A stretch of 8,672 nucleotides of DNA from an uncultured Chlorobiaceae bacterium (GCA_903904495.1 CAIVCU010000130.1:1-8672); one strand, 5' to 3'; shown: positions 1 through 7,439, counted from the first letter of the stretch. Program-made: numbers and translations. The notes: generated from the sequence alone by a model not told the origin.

Positions 1-1044
1 CCAGATACGAGAAAAAAAGAGTTATTAAGCGCGCCGGTTCGCCATATCGATATTAAAAAGCTGAATATTGTTTCTCTCGTTGAGCAGATGGGTGATACAG
101 CTTTTCAGGCAAGAAATCTTTCCAGAGCCGCCTCCATAGTTGATCTCATGCAGCAGGACAAGGAGTGTGCTGTCATTCTTACTCTCGCCGGCTCGCTCAT
201 CAGCGCCGGATTGAAGCAGGTCATCATTGACATGATCGATAACCATATGGTTGATGCCATTGTTTCTACCGGGGCTAATATTGTTGATCAGGACTTTTTT
301 GAAGCACTTGGGTTCCGTCACTATCAGGGGACATCGTTTATCGATGATGCTACGCTCAGGGAGCTTCACATCGATCGTATTTATGATACCTATATCGATG
401 AGGATGATCTTCGGGTCTGTGACGATACAACGGCTGTCATTGCCAACTCGATGCAGCCCGGTGTTTACTCCTCCCGTGAGTTTATTGTGGAAATGGGAAA
501 ATATATCGAGGCTAACAACCATGATAAAAACTCCATTGTCTATAAAGCCTATGAAAAAGGTGTACCGATTTTCTGTCCTGCGTTTTCCGATTGCTCTGCC
601 GGGTTCGGGCTGGTGCATCATCAATGGAACAACCCTGATAAGCATGTCTCGATCGACTCAGTGAAAGATTTTCGTGAACTGACGAGAATCAAAATCGAGA
701 ATGACAAGACCGGTATTTTTATGATCGGCGGAGGTGTTCCCAAGAACTTTACACAGGATATTGTTGTTGCTGCAGAGGTGCTTGGGTATGAAGATGTTTC
801 CATGCACACCTATGCGGTACAGATCACTGTTGCCGATGAGCGGGACGGGGCACTTTCCGGCTCTACCCTCAAGGAGGCCAGCTCGTGGGGCAAAGTCGAT
901 ACAGTTTATGAGCAGATGGTTTTTGCCGAGGCAACCATTGCGCTTCCGCTTATAGCCGGTTATGCATACCACAAACACAACTGGGAAGGCAGGAAGGCTA
1001 AAAACTTCAATGCCATGCTTGATAGTCAACAGGTCAACGTATGA
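1..1044 (+). CDS. Deoxyhypusine synthase-like protein (5' partial)
   Basis: This is a member of the deoxyhypusine synthase family, NAD-dependent enzymes that transfer an aminobutyl group from spermidine to an acceptor. The frame is open to the first base of the window and shows 347 codons. No ATG, GTG or TTG precedes the ATG at 88, and the residues before it (VRHIDI, 14-19 of the fragment) look like the normal family N-terminus, so the true start lies just outside. Visible marks are a nucleotide-site-like STGAN near residue 89, GGGVPK at about 243-248, and SWGK with the catalytic lysine at residue 298 (human Lys329). The human His288 position is Asn249 and the human Asp316 position is Leu, so the polyamine site differs from the eukaryotic enzyme. 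Bacteria lack eIF5A, so the acceptor is probably a small amine (for example giving homospermidine); that is inference. The stop overlaps the ribosome binding site of the transaldolase, which suggests coupling. Confidence 0.93.
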   Translation, partial: PDTRKKELLSAPVRHIDIKKLNIVSLVEQMGDTAFQARNLSRAASIVDLMQQDKECAVILTLAGSLISAGLKQVIIDMIDNHMVDAIVSTGANIVDQDFFEALGFRHYQGTSFIDDATLRELHIDRIYDTYIDEDDLRVCDDTTAVIANSMQPGVYSSREFIVEMGKYIEANNHDKNSIVYKAYEKGVPIFCPAFSDCSAGFGLVHHQWNNPDKHVSIDSVKDFRELTRIKIENDKTGIFMIGGGVPKNFTQDIVVAAEVLGYEDVSMHTYAVQITVADERDGALSGSTLKEASSWGKVDTVYEQMVFAEATIALPLIAGYAYHKHNWEGRKAKNFNAMLDSQQVNV

Positions 1045-1048
1045 GGAG
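1043..1048 (+). promoter_or_regulatory. Ribosome binding site of the transaldolase gene
   Basis: GAGGAG lies 6 bases before the ATG at 1055 and overlaps the TGA stop (1042-1044) of the preceding gene. It selects the start at 1055 over the upstream in-frame ATG at 962. Ribosomes finishing the first gene would end on this site, a layout that favours translational coupling. Confidence 0.85.
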
Positions 1049-1054
1049 ATTACA

Positions 1055-1723
1055 ATGAAATTTTTTATTGATTCGGCTAATCTTGACGAGATTCAGAGTG
1101 CTAGGGATCTTGGAGTTCTTGATGGTGTGACAACCAATCCTTCGTTGATTGCGAAAATTGTCGGAGATCCCTCAAAATTTACCTACCAGGATTTCAAGGA
1201 TCATATTGCCAGAATATGTGAAATTGTCGATGGTCCCGTAAGTGCGGAAGTTACCTGTCTTGAGACAGAGGAGATGATTGTTGAAGGTGAGGACCTGGCG
1301 GCAATTCATGAAAACGTGGTCATTAAATGTCCACTGACCATCAATGGGCTGAAAGCTATCAGGCATTTTTCAGAGCAGGGAATCCGCACTAATGCCACGC
1401 TGGTTTTTTCTCCTAACCAGGCGCTGCTTGCAGCCAAAGCAGGAGCGAGCTATGTGAGCCCCTTTATAGGAAGGCTGGACGATATCAGTACTGACGGTAT
1501 GGCTCTGGTCGAGCAGATAGTCACTATCTACGACAACTATGGCTATATGACAGAAGTGATTGTCGCCAGTGTGCGCCATCCGCAGCACGTTGTTGATTCC
1601 GCCATGCTTGGAGCTGATATTGCCACTATTCCATACAGTATTATCCGCCAGCTTGTCAACCATCCGTTGACCGATCTCGGGCTTAAAAAGTTTATGGAAG
1701 ATGCTGCTGTCATGAAAAAATAA
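1055..1723 (+). CDS. tal: Transaldolase, short TalC/fructose-6-phosphate aldolase type
   Basis: Encodes 222 residues, the usual size of the short class-I transaldolase/FSA family, soluble and cytoplasmic. The family moves a dihydroxyacetone unit between sugar phosphates in the non-oxidative pentose phosphate pathway, or cleaves fructose 6-phosphate. The start MKFFIDSANLDEI, the GVTTNPSL loop at about 25-32, the Schiff-base lysine Lys91 in VVIKCP, and the NATLVFSPNQALLAAKAGA and SPFIGRLDD blocks are all classic. The residue after the lysine is Cys, where Ile is common in relatives I recall. The start is fixed by the strong ribosome binding site. The gene follows the deoxyhypusine-synthase-like gene by 10 bases and is probably co-transcribed with it. 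True transaldolases and FSA aldolases cannot be told apart reliably by eye, but a transaldolase role is the more common bacterial assignment. Confidence 0.95.
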   Translation: MKFFIDSANLDEIQSARDLGVLDGVTTNPSLIAKIVGDPSKFTYQDFKDHIARICEIVDGPVSAEVTCLETEEMIVEGEDLAAIHENVVIKCPLTINGLKAIRHFSEQGIRTNATLVFSPNQALLAAKAGASYVSPFIGRLDDISTDGMALVEQIVTIYDNYGYMTEVIVASVRHPQHVVDSAMLGADIATIPYSIIRQLVNHPLTDLGLKKFMEDAAVMKK

Positions 1724-1724
1724 C

Positions 1725-1746
1725 AGCTCACAATAATTGTTCAGCT
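1725..1746 (+). other. Imperfect dyad just after the transaldolase stop
   Basis: AGCT at 1725-1728 pairs with AGCT at 1743-1746, and ACAAT at 1730-1734 pairs with ATTGT at 1736-1740 (about four usable pairs with a 3-base loop), with a small internal loop between the two stems. It begins two bases after the stop and is followed by a mildly T-rich stretch (TCCATCTTTTC). It may help end transcription of the tal unit, but the stem is weak and AT-rich. Confidence 0.3.
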
Positions 1747-1776
1747 TCCATCTTTTCATTCCTCATCAGAGTGCGC

Positions 1777-1796
1777 AGGCCGGATTCGTCCGGCTT
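1777..1796. terminator. Hairpin with TTCG loop between convergent genes
   Basis: GCCGGA (1779-1784), loop TTCG (1785-1788), TCCGGC (1789-1794) form a perfect 6-bp stem, extendable to 8 bp with a G-T and an A-T pair. It sits between the convergent ends of tal (1723) and rlpA (1831), where a two-way terminator is expected. Neither side has a real T tract, so it is not a textbook Rho-independent terminator. It could instead protect 3' ends or only pause polymerase. Confidence 0.4.
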
Positions 1797-1830
1797 CACT
1801 CCCATTAACCGTCAATGAACATGTCGGAAA

Positions 1831-2349
1831 TCAGCGGGAGATAACCTCAATCTTGACTTTTGCAGTGCCTTTTTCGAAGAAGCCCAGTTGTTTAGCCGCT
1901 TCAGCGCTGAGATCGATAACGCGGTCATCAACAAAGGGTCCGCGATCGTTGACCCTGACAATAATCGATGCCTTGGTATTAAGATTTGTTACCTTTACAA
2001 GAGAGGGCAGGGGAAGATATTTGTGTGCAGCGCTGGGTTTTGATGGATCGAATGTTTCCCCATATGCGGTTGGCTGTCCGTTATGCTGGTCGAGAGTTTC
2101 CTTGCCGTACCAGGATGCGGTACCTGTTTCCTCATAAGCTATAGCCTCTTCGTAGCACATAGGCACATAGACCCTGCCGTTGATAATGTATGGGGTGTTT
2201 TTGATCTTGCCCAACCGGTAAGCCTCCTCCGGTGAAATACCTATAACGTCACGCCTTGAAAAAGGGGCGCGTGTTGAGGAGCACGAACTGAGTGCCAGGG
2301 GGAGAAGTATACACCCAGCCAGAATAAATTTCCGCATCATCTTTTTCAT
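1831..2349 (-). CDS. rlpA: RlpA family lipoprotein (septal ring lytic transglycosylase type)
   Basis: Encodes 172 residues. The N-terminus has a charged start (MKKMMRK), a hydrophobic stretch and a lipobox LSSC with Cys23, so the product is probably a lipoprotein anchored to an envelope membrane. The rest is a double-psi beta-barrel RlpA domain: GTASWYG at about 76-82, TAYGETFD, AAHKYLPLPS, and VRVNDRGPF followed by DRVIDLS. Glu98, Asp101 and His109 have the same spacing as the residues reported as catalytic in Pseudomonas RlpA (E120, D123, H131), so the enzyme looks active. That enzyme cuts glycan strands lacking stem peptides. There is no C-terminal SPOR domain, so septal targeting by denuded glycan is not indicated. 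The start is the first ATG; no ribosome binding site is evident, and Met4 or Met5 would also leave a workable signal peptide. It is a single-gene unit divergent from the hydrolase. Confidence 0.93.
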   Translation of the reverse strand: MKKMMRKFILAGCILLPLALSSCSSTRAPFSRRDVIGISPEEAYRLGKIKNTPYIINGRVYVPMCYEEAIAYEETGTASWYGKETLDQHNGQPTAYGETFDPSKPSAAHKYLPLPSLVKVTNLNTKASIIVRVNDRGPFVDDRVIDLSAEAAKQLGFFEKGTAKVKIEVISR

Positions 2350-2471
2350 GGTGTTTAATTTGCTTTAAACATAGCTATTTTACGAGAAATTCCCTGATAA
2401 CCTGTATGTTTCGTTAGTCGGTGCACAGTGGCACGACGTTTTATGCGGCGCAGAAGATTTATTGAAATGTT
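2350..2471. promoter_or_regulatory. Divergent intergenic region between rlpA and the hydrolase gene
   Basis: These 122 bases must carry the start signals of both divergent genes. I see no clear -35/-10 pair in either direction. On the - strand TAAAAT (within 2378-2390) is the best -10-like hexamer. On the + strand there is an inverted repeat GTGC-6-GCAC at 2421-2434, which could be an operator but is short enough to occur by chance. Confidence 0.35.
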
Positions 2472-3248
2472 ATGGTTGAAAACCCCAAGACGTTAAGACC
2501 TTTCGGCGTTCTTGTCATTCATGGCTTTACGGCGACACTCGACAGTGTCAAAGCGTTATATATGCCGCTCAAGGAGCTTGGTATTCCAGTTCGCATGCCT
2601 CAGCTTGCCGGACATGGGGCTTCATCACCGGAGGCACTCCGGGGGGTTACTTGGGAGGCCTGGATGTCGGATGCCGGCCAGTCGTTTCAGGAGCTATGTT
2701 GTGAGGCTGAGCGCGTTATCGTTATCGGCCACAGTATGGGTGCTCTCATAGCACTGAATCTTGCTGTCAGGTATGAGGGTCAGGTTGATTCGCTGGTGCT
2801 TGTTGCACCGGCAATCAAGCTTGCCTCACTGTTAGCGCCCGGACGTCCTCTGCATTTTGCAGCTTACCTTGTCAGCAGGGTCATAAAGAGATGGAATCTG
2901 AAACCAGAGTCTGCCGGTAAAAGGAATGAAGGTTGCGCTCCGCACTATGCCTGGGTCCCGACAGACGCGGTTGTTTCATTTTTTGAGTTGATCAAAAAAA
3001 GTCTGCTGCTGCTCGGGAATGTTCATGTTCCGGTTTTTATTCTGCATAACCGCAAGGAAAGAACGGTACTTCCAGAAAGTGCAACCATACTCTGCAACAG
3101 TATTGCTACTGATCCTTCAGAAAAGTCCATCATGTGGCTGGAGCGTTCGGAACATCAGACCTTTTGTGATTGCGAAAGAGAAAAGGCGGTTAACGTGATT
3201 ATTGACTATGTTTCCGGACGGATAGCCAGAAAATCTCTGGCTGTCTGA
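2472..3248 (+). CDS. Alpha/beta hydrolase, carboxylesterase/monoacylglycerol lipase-like
   Basis: Encodes 258 residues, a usual size for Est30-like carboxylesterases and bacterial monoacylglycerol lipases; no signal peptide, so cytoplasmic. Visible are the oxyanion-loop motif VIHGFTAT (residues 15-22), the PQLAGHG loop (44-49), and the nucleophile elbow GHSMG with Ser88. The catalytic histidine is His228 in RSEHQTF. The acid position, lined up with the Est30 motif just before the VxP turn, is Glu196 (NRKERTVLP) where Asp is usual. The nucleophile and the His are intact, so activity is likely, with a Ser-Glu-His triad. The start is the first codon after an in-frame stop at 2463-2465; no good ribosome binding site is present. 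The stop overlaps the next start, so this gene and the cyclase-like gene are almost certainly one operon. The substrate is unknown; an ester of an acyl chain or other hydrophobic group is the family expectation. Confidence 0.9.
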   Translation: MVENPKTLRPFGVLVIHGFTATLDSVKALYMPLKELGIPVRMPQLAGHGASSPEALRGVTWEAWMSDAGQSFQELCCEAERVIVIGHSMGALIALNLAVRYEGQVDSLVLVAPAIKLASLLAPGRPLHFAAYLVSRVIKRWNLKPESAGKRNEGCAPHYAWVPTDAVVSFFELIKKSLLLLGNVHVPVFILHNRKERTVLPESATILCNSIATDPSEKSIMWLERSEHQTFCDCEREKAVNVIIDYVSGRIARKSLAV

Positions 3249-3904
3249 TGATGCGGGTTATAGATTTAAGCCGGACCATTGAGCCCGGAATGCCCTGTTA
3301 TCCCGGTACTCCGCAACCGGTATTTCGTTCACTCTCTTCCATAGATCAGCATGGATTTGCAGAACAGCAGCTGACTATTTCATCTCACACCGGCACTCAT
3401 GTTGATCTGCCGTCACACATCCTTTCAGCAGGGATATCGCTTGATGCTGTAAGTCTTGACCGGTTTACAGGAAAAGGGCTAGCTGTTGATCTCCGTAATT
3501 CTACTGAAGGGACTATCGCCCTTGAAGCTCTTCAAGGGTTCGAGGCTCACATCAAAGAGTGCGAGGTTCTGCTGCTATGCTCAGGATGGAGTCAATACTG
3601 GGGCACTCCCGATTATTATACCGGTTATCCGGTACTCTCTTCTGATGCGGCACTCTGGTTGACCGGGTTTCATCTGAAAGGTATTGGCGTGGATATGATT
3701 TCAGTTGATGCTTCCGATTCCGGTGACTTTCCTGTTCATAGGATACTCCTTGAAAACGGGATCCTCCTCATAGAAAATCTGGCTGATCTTTCGCCTCTGC
3801 TGCACTCCCCCTTCGTTTTTTTTGGCTTTCCACTTAAAATCGCACAGGCAGAAGCCGCGCCTCTCAGAGCCGTTGCTTTTATGAATGAAGAAGGTATTGC
3901 GTGA
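3248..3904 (+). CDS. Cyclase family protein (kynurenine formamidase-like metal hydrolase)
   Basis: Encodes 218 residues, close to bacterial KynB (about 210). The metal-binding signature HTGTHVDLPSH spans 47-57, giving His47, His51, Asp53 and His57. The second conserved block, FPVHRILLENGILLIENL, contains His164 and Glu176. The N-terminus DLSRTIEPGMPCYPGTP is also typical. Family members are Zn- or Mn-dependent hydrolases; the best known opens N-formylkynurenine in tryptophan breakdown, others act on different amides or lactones. No kynureninase or tryptophan dioxygenase is nearby, so I do not assign that reaction. The start overlaps the hydrolase stop by one base (TGATG) and has no ribosome binding site, implying reinitiation; the second ATG at 3251 is an equally good start. 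Pairing with an esterase suggests one degradative or detoxifying route, but this is inference. Confidence 0.9.
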   Translation: MMRVIDLSRTIEPGMPCYPGTPQPVFRSLSSIDQHGFAEQQLTISSHTGTHVDLPSHILSAGISLDAVSLDRFTGKGLAVDLRNSTEGTIALEALQGFEAHIKECEVLLLCSGWSQYWGTPDYYTGYPVLSSDAALWLTGFHLKGIGVDMISVDASDSGDFPVHRILLENGILLIENLADLSPLLHSPFVFFGFPLKIAQAEAAPLRAVAFMNEEGIA

Positions 3905-3954
3905 TTTTTTTATTGGAAGTTAAAAAAGAGGACATTACATTGAGGGCCTCTGGA

Positions 3955-3960
3955 TATAAT
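3955..3960 (+). promoter_or_regulatory. Probable -10 box upstream of sdhC
   Basis: A perfect TATAAT lies 31 bases before the sdhC start, in the 87-base gap after the cyclase-like gene. The best -35-like hexamer is AGGACA at 3929-3934 (four of six matches), but the 20-base spacer is long. If real, the 5' untranslated region would be roughly 25 bases and the sdh operon would have its own promoter, independent of the upstream pair. Confidence 0.4.
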
Positions 3961-3991
3961 CCGCTGTTCTTTCCCATCTTAACCACAGTGT

Positions 3992-4654
3992 ATGAACACC
4001 ATGCTCTTGTATTCCTCGATTACCAAAAAAGTGCTTATGGCACTTGCAGGGCTTTTTTTGGTTACATTTTTATGTGTGCATCTCGGCATCAATCTGATGC
4101 TGCTGAAAGATGATGGAGGTCGTATGTTCACCGAGGCAGCCACCTTCATGGGTACAAACCCGCTTATCAAAGTTTTTGAAATTGTTCTTTTTGCAGGATT
4201 TCTGCTCCATATACTTTTCGGTTTACTGGTTTCAGGCCAGAACCGCGCGGCGCGACCAACCGCATATGCTTTCAGAAACAGCTCGGAAACATCGTTCTTT
4301 TCGAAGTACATGTTCCATACCGGCATCATTGTCTTCATCTTCCTTGTTCTGCATTTTATCGATTTCTACTTTATTAAGGTCGGTATTATCGCTCCCCCGC
4401 CGGGTATTGAAAGCCATGACTTCTATCATCGCACCCTGCTTCTGTTTTCAACTCCCTGGTATTCACTGCTCTATATTATCAGCTTTGTATTTCTTGGTAT
4501 TCATCTGAATCATGCCATTCAGTCAGGATTTCAGACGCTCGGCTGGAATCACAGCAAATATATGGAAGCAGTAAAGTTTATCGGTTCAGCCTATTCGGTA
4601 CTTATTACTGTCGGCTTCAGTGTTATTCCTATTTATCTCCTCTTATTTAAATAA
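3992..4654 (+). CDS. sdhC: Succinate dehydrogenase/fumarate reductase cytochrome b subunit
   Basis: Encodes 220 residues with five hydrophobic helices at about 12-36, 58-82, 108-133, 154-177 and 195-219. This is the single-anchor di-heme cytochrome b (b558 family) typical of Bacillus, Wolinella and Bacteroides-type enzymes. It holds the SdhAB head on the membrane and exchanges electrons with a quinone. His30, His73, His121 and His171 lie in helices 1-4 with spacing like the axial heme ligands of Bacillus SdhC, so two b hemes are expected. The FQTLGWNH segment after helix 4 is also typical. No separate sdhD is needed, and none is present. The start ATG at 3992 lacks a ribosome binding site; Met4 at 4001 is an alternative. 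It is first in the sdhCAB operon, 58 bases before sdhA. Confidence 0.93.
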   Translation: MNTMLLYSSITKKVLMALAGLFLVTFLCVHLGINLMLLKDDGGRMFTEAATFMGTNPLIKVFEIVLFAGFLLHILFGLLVSGQNRAARPTAYAFRNSSETSFFSKYMFHTGIIVFIFLVLHFIDFYFIKVGIIAPPPGIESHDFYHRTLLLFSTPWYSLLYIISFVFLGIHLNHAIQSGFQTLGWNHSKYMEAVKFIGSAYSVLITVGFSVIPIYLLLFK

Positions 4655-4712
4655 TTTAAAAAAACCTGACGACTGTGTTATTCACCGAAAACAACACTCA
4701 TAACACTCCTCA

Positions 4713-6653
4713 ATGACACGCCTCAACGCCAGAATCCCTGAAGGCCCGGTGGCTGAAAAATGGACTGCCTACAAATCGGGCTGCAAGCTGGTAAACCCTA
4801 ACAATAAACGCAAACTTGATATCATCGTTGTCGGTACAGGTCTTGCCGGGGCTTCGGCCGCTGCATCGCTCGGACAACTCGGGTACAATGTCAAGGTGTT
4901 CTGCTACCAGGATACTCCCCGCCGTGCTCACAGCATTGCAGCGCAGGGGGGAATCAATGCTGCGAAAAACTATCAGAACGACGGTGACAGCGCTTACAGG
5001 CTCTTTTACGACACCATCAAAGGCGGCGATTACCGTGCGCGTGAAGCCAACGTCTACCGGCTTGCCGAGGTCAGTAATCAGATTATTGATCTTTGCGTGG
5101 CACAGGGTGTGCCTTTCGCCCGTGAATACAGCGGTCTTTTGACCAACCGTTCGTTCGGTGGAGCACAGGTATCAAGAACCTTTTATGCAAGAGGTCAGAC
5201 CGGACAGCAGCTGCTGCTTGGCGCCTATGGCGCATTAAGCCGTCAGATTGCTGCAGGCAATGTTACGCTGTTCAATCGGCGCGATGTCCTTGATATGGTG
5301 CTGGTTGACGGAAAAGCACGGGGGATCATTGTCCGTAATCTGGTAACCGGTGAAATAGAACGCCATGCCGCACATGCGGTGGTTATGGCTAATGGCGGTT
5401 ATGGTAATGTTTTTTTCCTTTCCACAAACGCAATGGGCTCCAACGTGACTCCGGCATGGAGCGCCTATAGAAAAGGGGCGATGTTTGCAAACCCCGCTTA
5501 TACCCAGATTCATCCCACCTGTATTCCGGTACATGGCGATGCTCAGTCGAAGCTTACCCTGATGAGCGAAAGTCTGCGTAATGACGGCAGGATATGGGTT
5601 CCGGCAAAATTAAAGGATGTTGAAAGGCTCAGGAGCAAAGAGGTCAAGCCCTCCGATATTGCGGAGGCTGACCGTGATTATTATCTCGAGCGTCGCTATC
5701 CCGCTTTCGGCAATCTTGTGCCAAGGGATGTGGCTTCAAGGGCTGCCAAGGAGCGTTGTGATGCAGGGTTCGGTGTCGGCTCGACCGGTGTTGCGGTTTA
5801 TCTTGATTTTGCCGATGCCATAAAGCGCAAGGGGCATGACACCATTGATTCCCTTTACGGCAATCTTTTTCAGATGTACCAGCAGATTGTGGCAGAGAGC
5901 CCCTATGAAACGCCGATGATGATCTATCCGGCAGTTCATTATACCATGGGTGGTCTCTGGGTTGATTATGAACTGATGACCACTATTCCCGGTCTCTATG
6001 CTATCGGTGAGTGCAATTTTTCCGATCATGGGGCAAATCGTCTTGGTGCTTCCGCACTTATGCAGGGCCTTGCCGATGGTTATTTTGTGCTTCCCTACAC
6101 TATTGGCAACTATCTGGCAGCTGAAATTCACACCCCCCGATTTGATACCGCATCTTCTGAATTCACTATTGCCGCACAGGCAGTTACAGACCGCCTGAAG
6201 GCTATAAAAAACAGCGGGGCAAAGGAGTCCGTCGACCATTTCCACCGTCGTCTTGGCAGGATCATGTGGGAGTATTGCGGAATGGCGCGAAACGAGGCCG
6301 GACTGAATGAAGCACTCTATCTGATTGCAGAGCTGCGCAAAGAGTTTGCCCAGGGGGTTAAAATTCCGGGAGGCCTGGACGAATACAATCCTGAACTTGA
6401 GAAAGCCTGCAGGGTTGCGGATTTTATCGATCTTGGCGAACTCATGGTGCGTGATGCCCTGCAACGGAGGGAGTCATGCGGAGGACATTTCAGGGAAGAG
6501 TTCCAGACCAGCGAAGGCGAAGCGCTTCGCAACGATGATGAATTCGCATTTGTCGGTGCATGGGAATACAAGGGGCGTGATGCTGCTGCCGAGCTGCACC
6601 GTGAGGAACTTCAATTCAACGAGATCAAGCTCTCCCAGCGGAGCTATAAATAA
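4713..6653 (+). CDS. sdhA: Succinate dehydrogenase/fumarate reductase flavoprotein subunit
   Basis: Encodes 646 residues, the size of the Bacteroides/Bacillus-type flavoprotein, and reads through without breaks. It interconverts succinate and fumarate on the cytoplasmic face of the membrane. The FAD Rossmann motif GTGLAGASAA is at 41-50, and RRAHSIAAQGGINAA (70-84) carries His73, the expected covalent FAD attachment. Active-site residues are in place: His267 in QIHPTC, the proton-shuttling Arg338 in PRDVASR, His409 in HYTMGG, and Arg443 in GANRLGASAL. The N-terminus (IPEGPVAEKW, then LVNPNNKRKLDIIVVG) resembles Bacteroidota homologues as I recall them. No ribosome binding site precedes the ATG. 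In a reductive-TCA organism this would work mainly as fumarate reductase, but sequence alone does not set direction. Confidence 0.97.
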   Translation: MTRLNARIPEGPVAEKWTAYKSGCKLVNPNNKRKLDIIVVGTGLAGASAAASLGQLGYNVKVFCYQDTPRRAHSIAAQGGINAAKNYQNDGDSAYRLFYDTIKGGDYRAREANVYRLAEVSNQIIDLCVAQGVPFAREYSGLLTNRSFGGAQVSRTFYARGQTGQQLLLGAYGALSRQIAAGNVTLFNRRDVLDMVLVDGKARGIIVRNLVTGEIERHAAHAVVMANGGYGNVFFLSTNAMGSNVTPAWSAYRKGAMFANPAYTQIHPTCIPVHGDAQSKLTLMSESLRNDGRIWVPAKLKDVERLRSKEVKPSDIAEADRDYYLERRYPAFGNLVPRDVASRAAKERCDAGFGVGSTGVAVYLDFADAIKRKGHDTIDSLYGNLFQMYQQIVAESPYETPMMIYPAVHYTMGGLWVDYELMTTIPGLYAIGECNFSDHGANRLGASALMQGLADGYFVLPYTIGNYLAAEIHTPRFDTASSEFTIAAQAVTDRLKAIKNSGAKESVDHFHRRLGRIMWEYCGMARNEAGLNEALYLIAELRKEFAQGVKIPGGLDEYNPELEKACRVADFIDLGELMVRDALQRRESCGGHFREEFQTSEGEALRNDDEFAFVGAWEYKGRDAAAELHREELQFNEIKLSQRSYK

Positions 6654-6662
6654 CAGGTTATT

Positions 6663-7436
6663 ATGAATTTTACGCTGAAGATCTGGCGACAGAAAAATGC
6701 AGGAACCAAAGGACAGATAGTTTCCTACGATGTAACAGCAATCTCTCCTGACAGCTCTTTTTTCGAAATGCTTGATACTCTGAACCAGAAGCTCATTATG
6801 AGTGGTGGTGATCCTGTTTCCTTTGACCATGATTGCCGGGAGGGTATCTGCGGTACCTGCAGTCTTTATATCAATGGACGTCCTCACGGGCCTGAGAAAG
6901 GGGTGACTACCTGCCAGCTGCATATGCGTTCGTTCAAGGATGGCGACACCATCCATATCGAACCCTGGAGAGCAAAAGCTTTTCCCGTCATCAGTGATCT
7001 GATAGTTGACCGCAGTGCGTTCGACAAGATCATTCAGGCCGGAGGCTATGTTTCGGTTAATACCGGCGGTGTGCCGGATGCCAACACCATTCCCGTGCCG
7101 AAAGAGAAGTCGGATGAAGCGTTTGATGCTGCGACATGCATAGGGTGCGGCGCCTGCGTGGCAGCATGTTCCAATGCGGCAGCCATGCTCTTCATCGGTG
7201 CAAAAGTATCGCATCTTGCTCTTCTTCCCCAGGGACAGGTAGAGGCGGCCAAGCGGGTAGAGAAGATGGTTGCCTGTATGGATGAACTTGGCTTTGGCAA
7301 TTGCAGTAATACCTATGCCTGCGAGGCGGAATGTCCCAAAGGGATTTCAGTATCCAATATTGCCCGCATGAACAGAGAGTTTCTCAGTTCAAAGCTTTTT
7401 GCTGAAAAGGAAAAGATTATTCAGGACTCCTTCTAA
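6663..7436 (+). CDS. sdhB: Succinate dehydrogenase/fumarate reductase iron-sulfur subunit
   Basis: Encodes 257 residues that carry electrons between the flavin of SdhA and the hemes and quinone site of SdhC. The N-terminal ferredoxin-like domain has the [2Fe-2S] ligands Cys58, Cys63, Cys66 and Cys84. The C-terminal domain has CIGCGACVAAC (159-169) and NCSNTYACEAECPKG (213-226). By comparison with E. coli SdhB, Cys159, Cys162, Cys165 and Cys224 should bind [4Fe-4S], and Cys169, Cys214 and Cys220 should bind [3Fe-4S]. All eleven ligands are present; Cys205 is extra. The gene begins 9 bases after sdhA, with only a weak AGG before the ATG, and ends just before a strong terminator hairpin. A full cluster set and matching neighbours make the assignment firm; succinate dehydrogenase and fumarate reductase cannot be separated by sequence. 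Confidence 0.97.
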   Translation: MNFTLKIWRQKNAGTKGQIVSYDVTAISPDSSFFEMLDTLNQKLIMSGGDPVSFDHDCREGICGTCSLYINGRPHGPEKGVTTCQLHMRSFKDGDTIHIEPWRAKAFPVISDLIVDRSAFDKIIQAGGYVSVNTGGVPDANTIPVPKEKSDEAFDAATCIGCGACVAACSNAAAMLFIGAKVSHLALLPQGQVEAAKRVEKMVACMDELGFGNCSNTYACEAECPKGISVSNIARMNREFLSSKLFAEKEKIIQDSF

Positions 7437-7439
7437 AAT

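Noticed and set aside
25..645. 206-codon open frame on the - strand
   Set aside because: It lies wholly opposite the deoxyhypusine-synthase-like gene, whose + strand frame has clear family motifs. The - strand product shows no recognisable domain and looks like a shadow frame.
2421..2434. GTGC-6-GCAC inverted repeat as a transcription-factor operator
   Set aside because: Four-base arms are expected by chance in a region this size and no matching regulator gene is nearby; kept only as a remark in the intergenic entry.
3901..4113. 70-codon + frame starting GTG at the cyclase stop (GTGA overlap)
   Set aside because: It has no ribosome binding site, runs 122 bases into sdhC in another frame and shows no family features; the GTGA overlap is probably chance.
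5736..6464. 242-codon - strand frame inside sdhA, and a similar 246-codon frame at 6474-7214
   Set aside because: Both are antisense to firmly identified sdhA and sdhB coding sequence, and their products are rich in Cys/His/Ile without any coherent domain.
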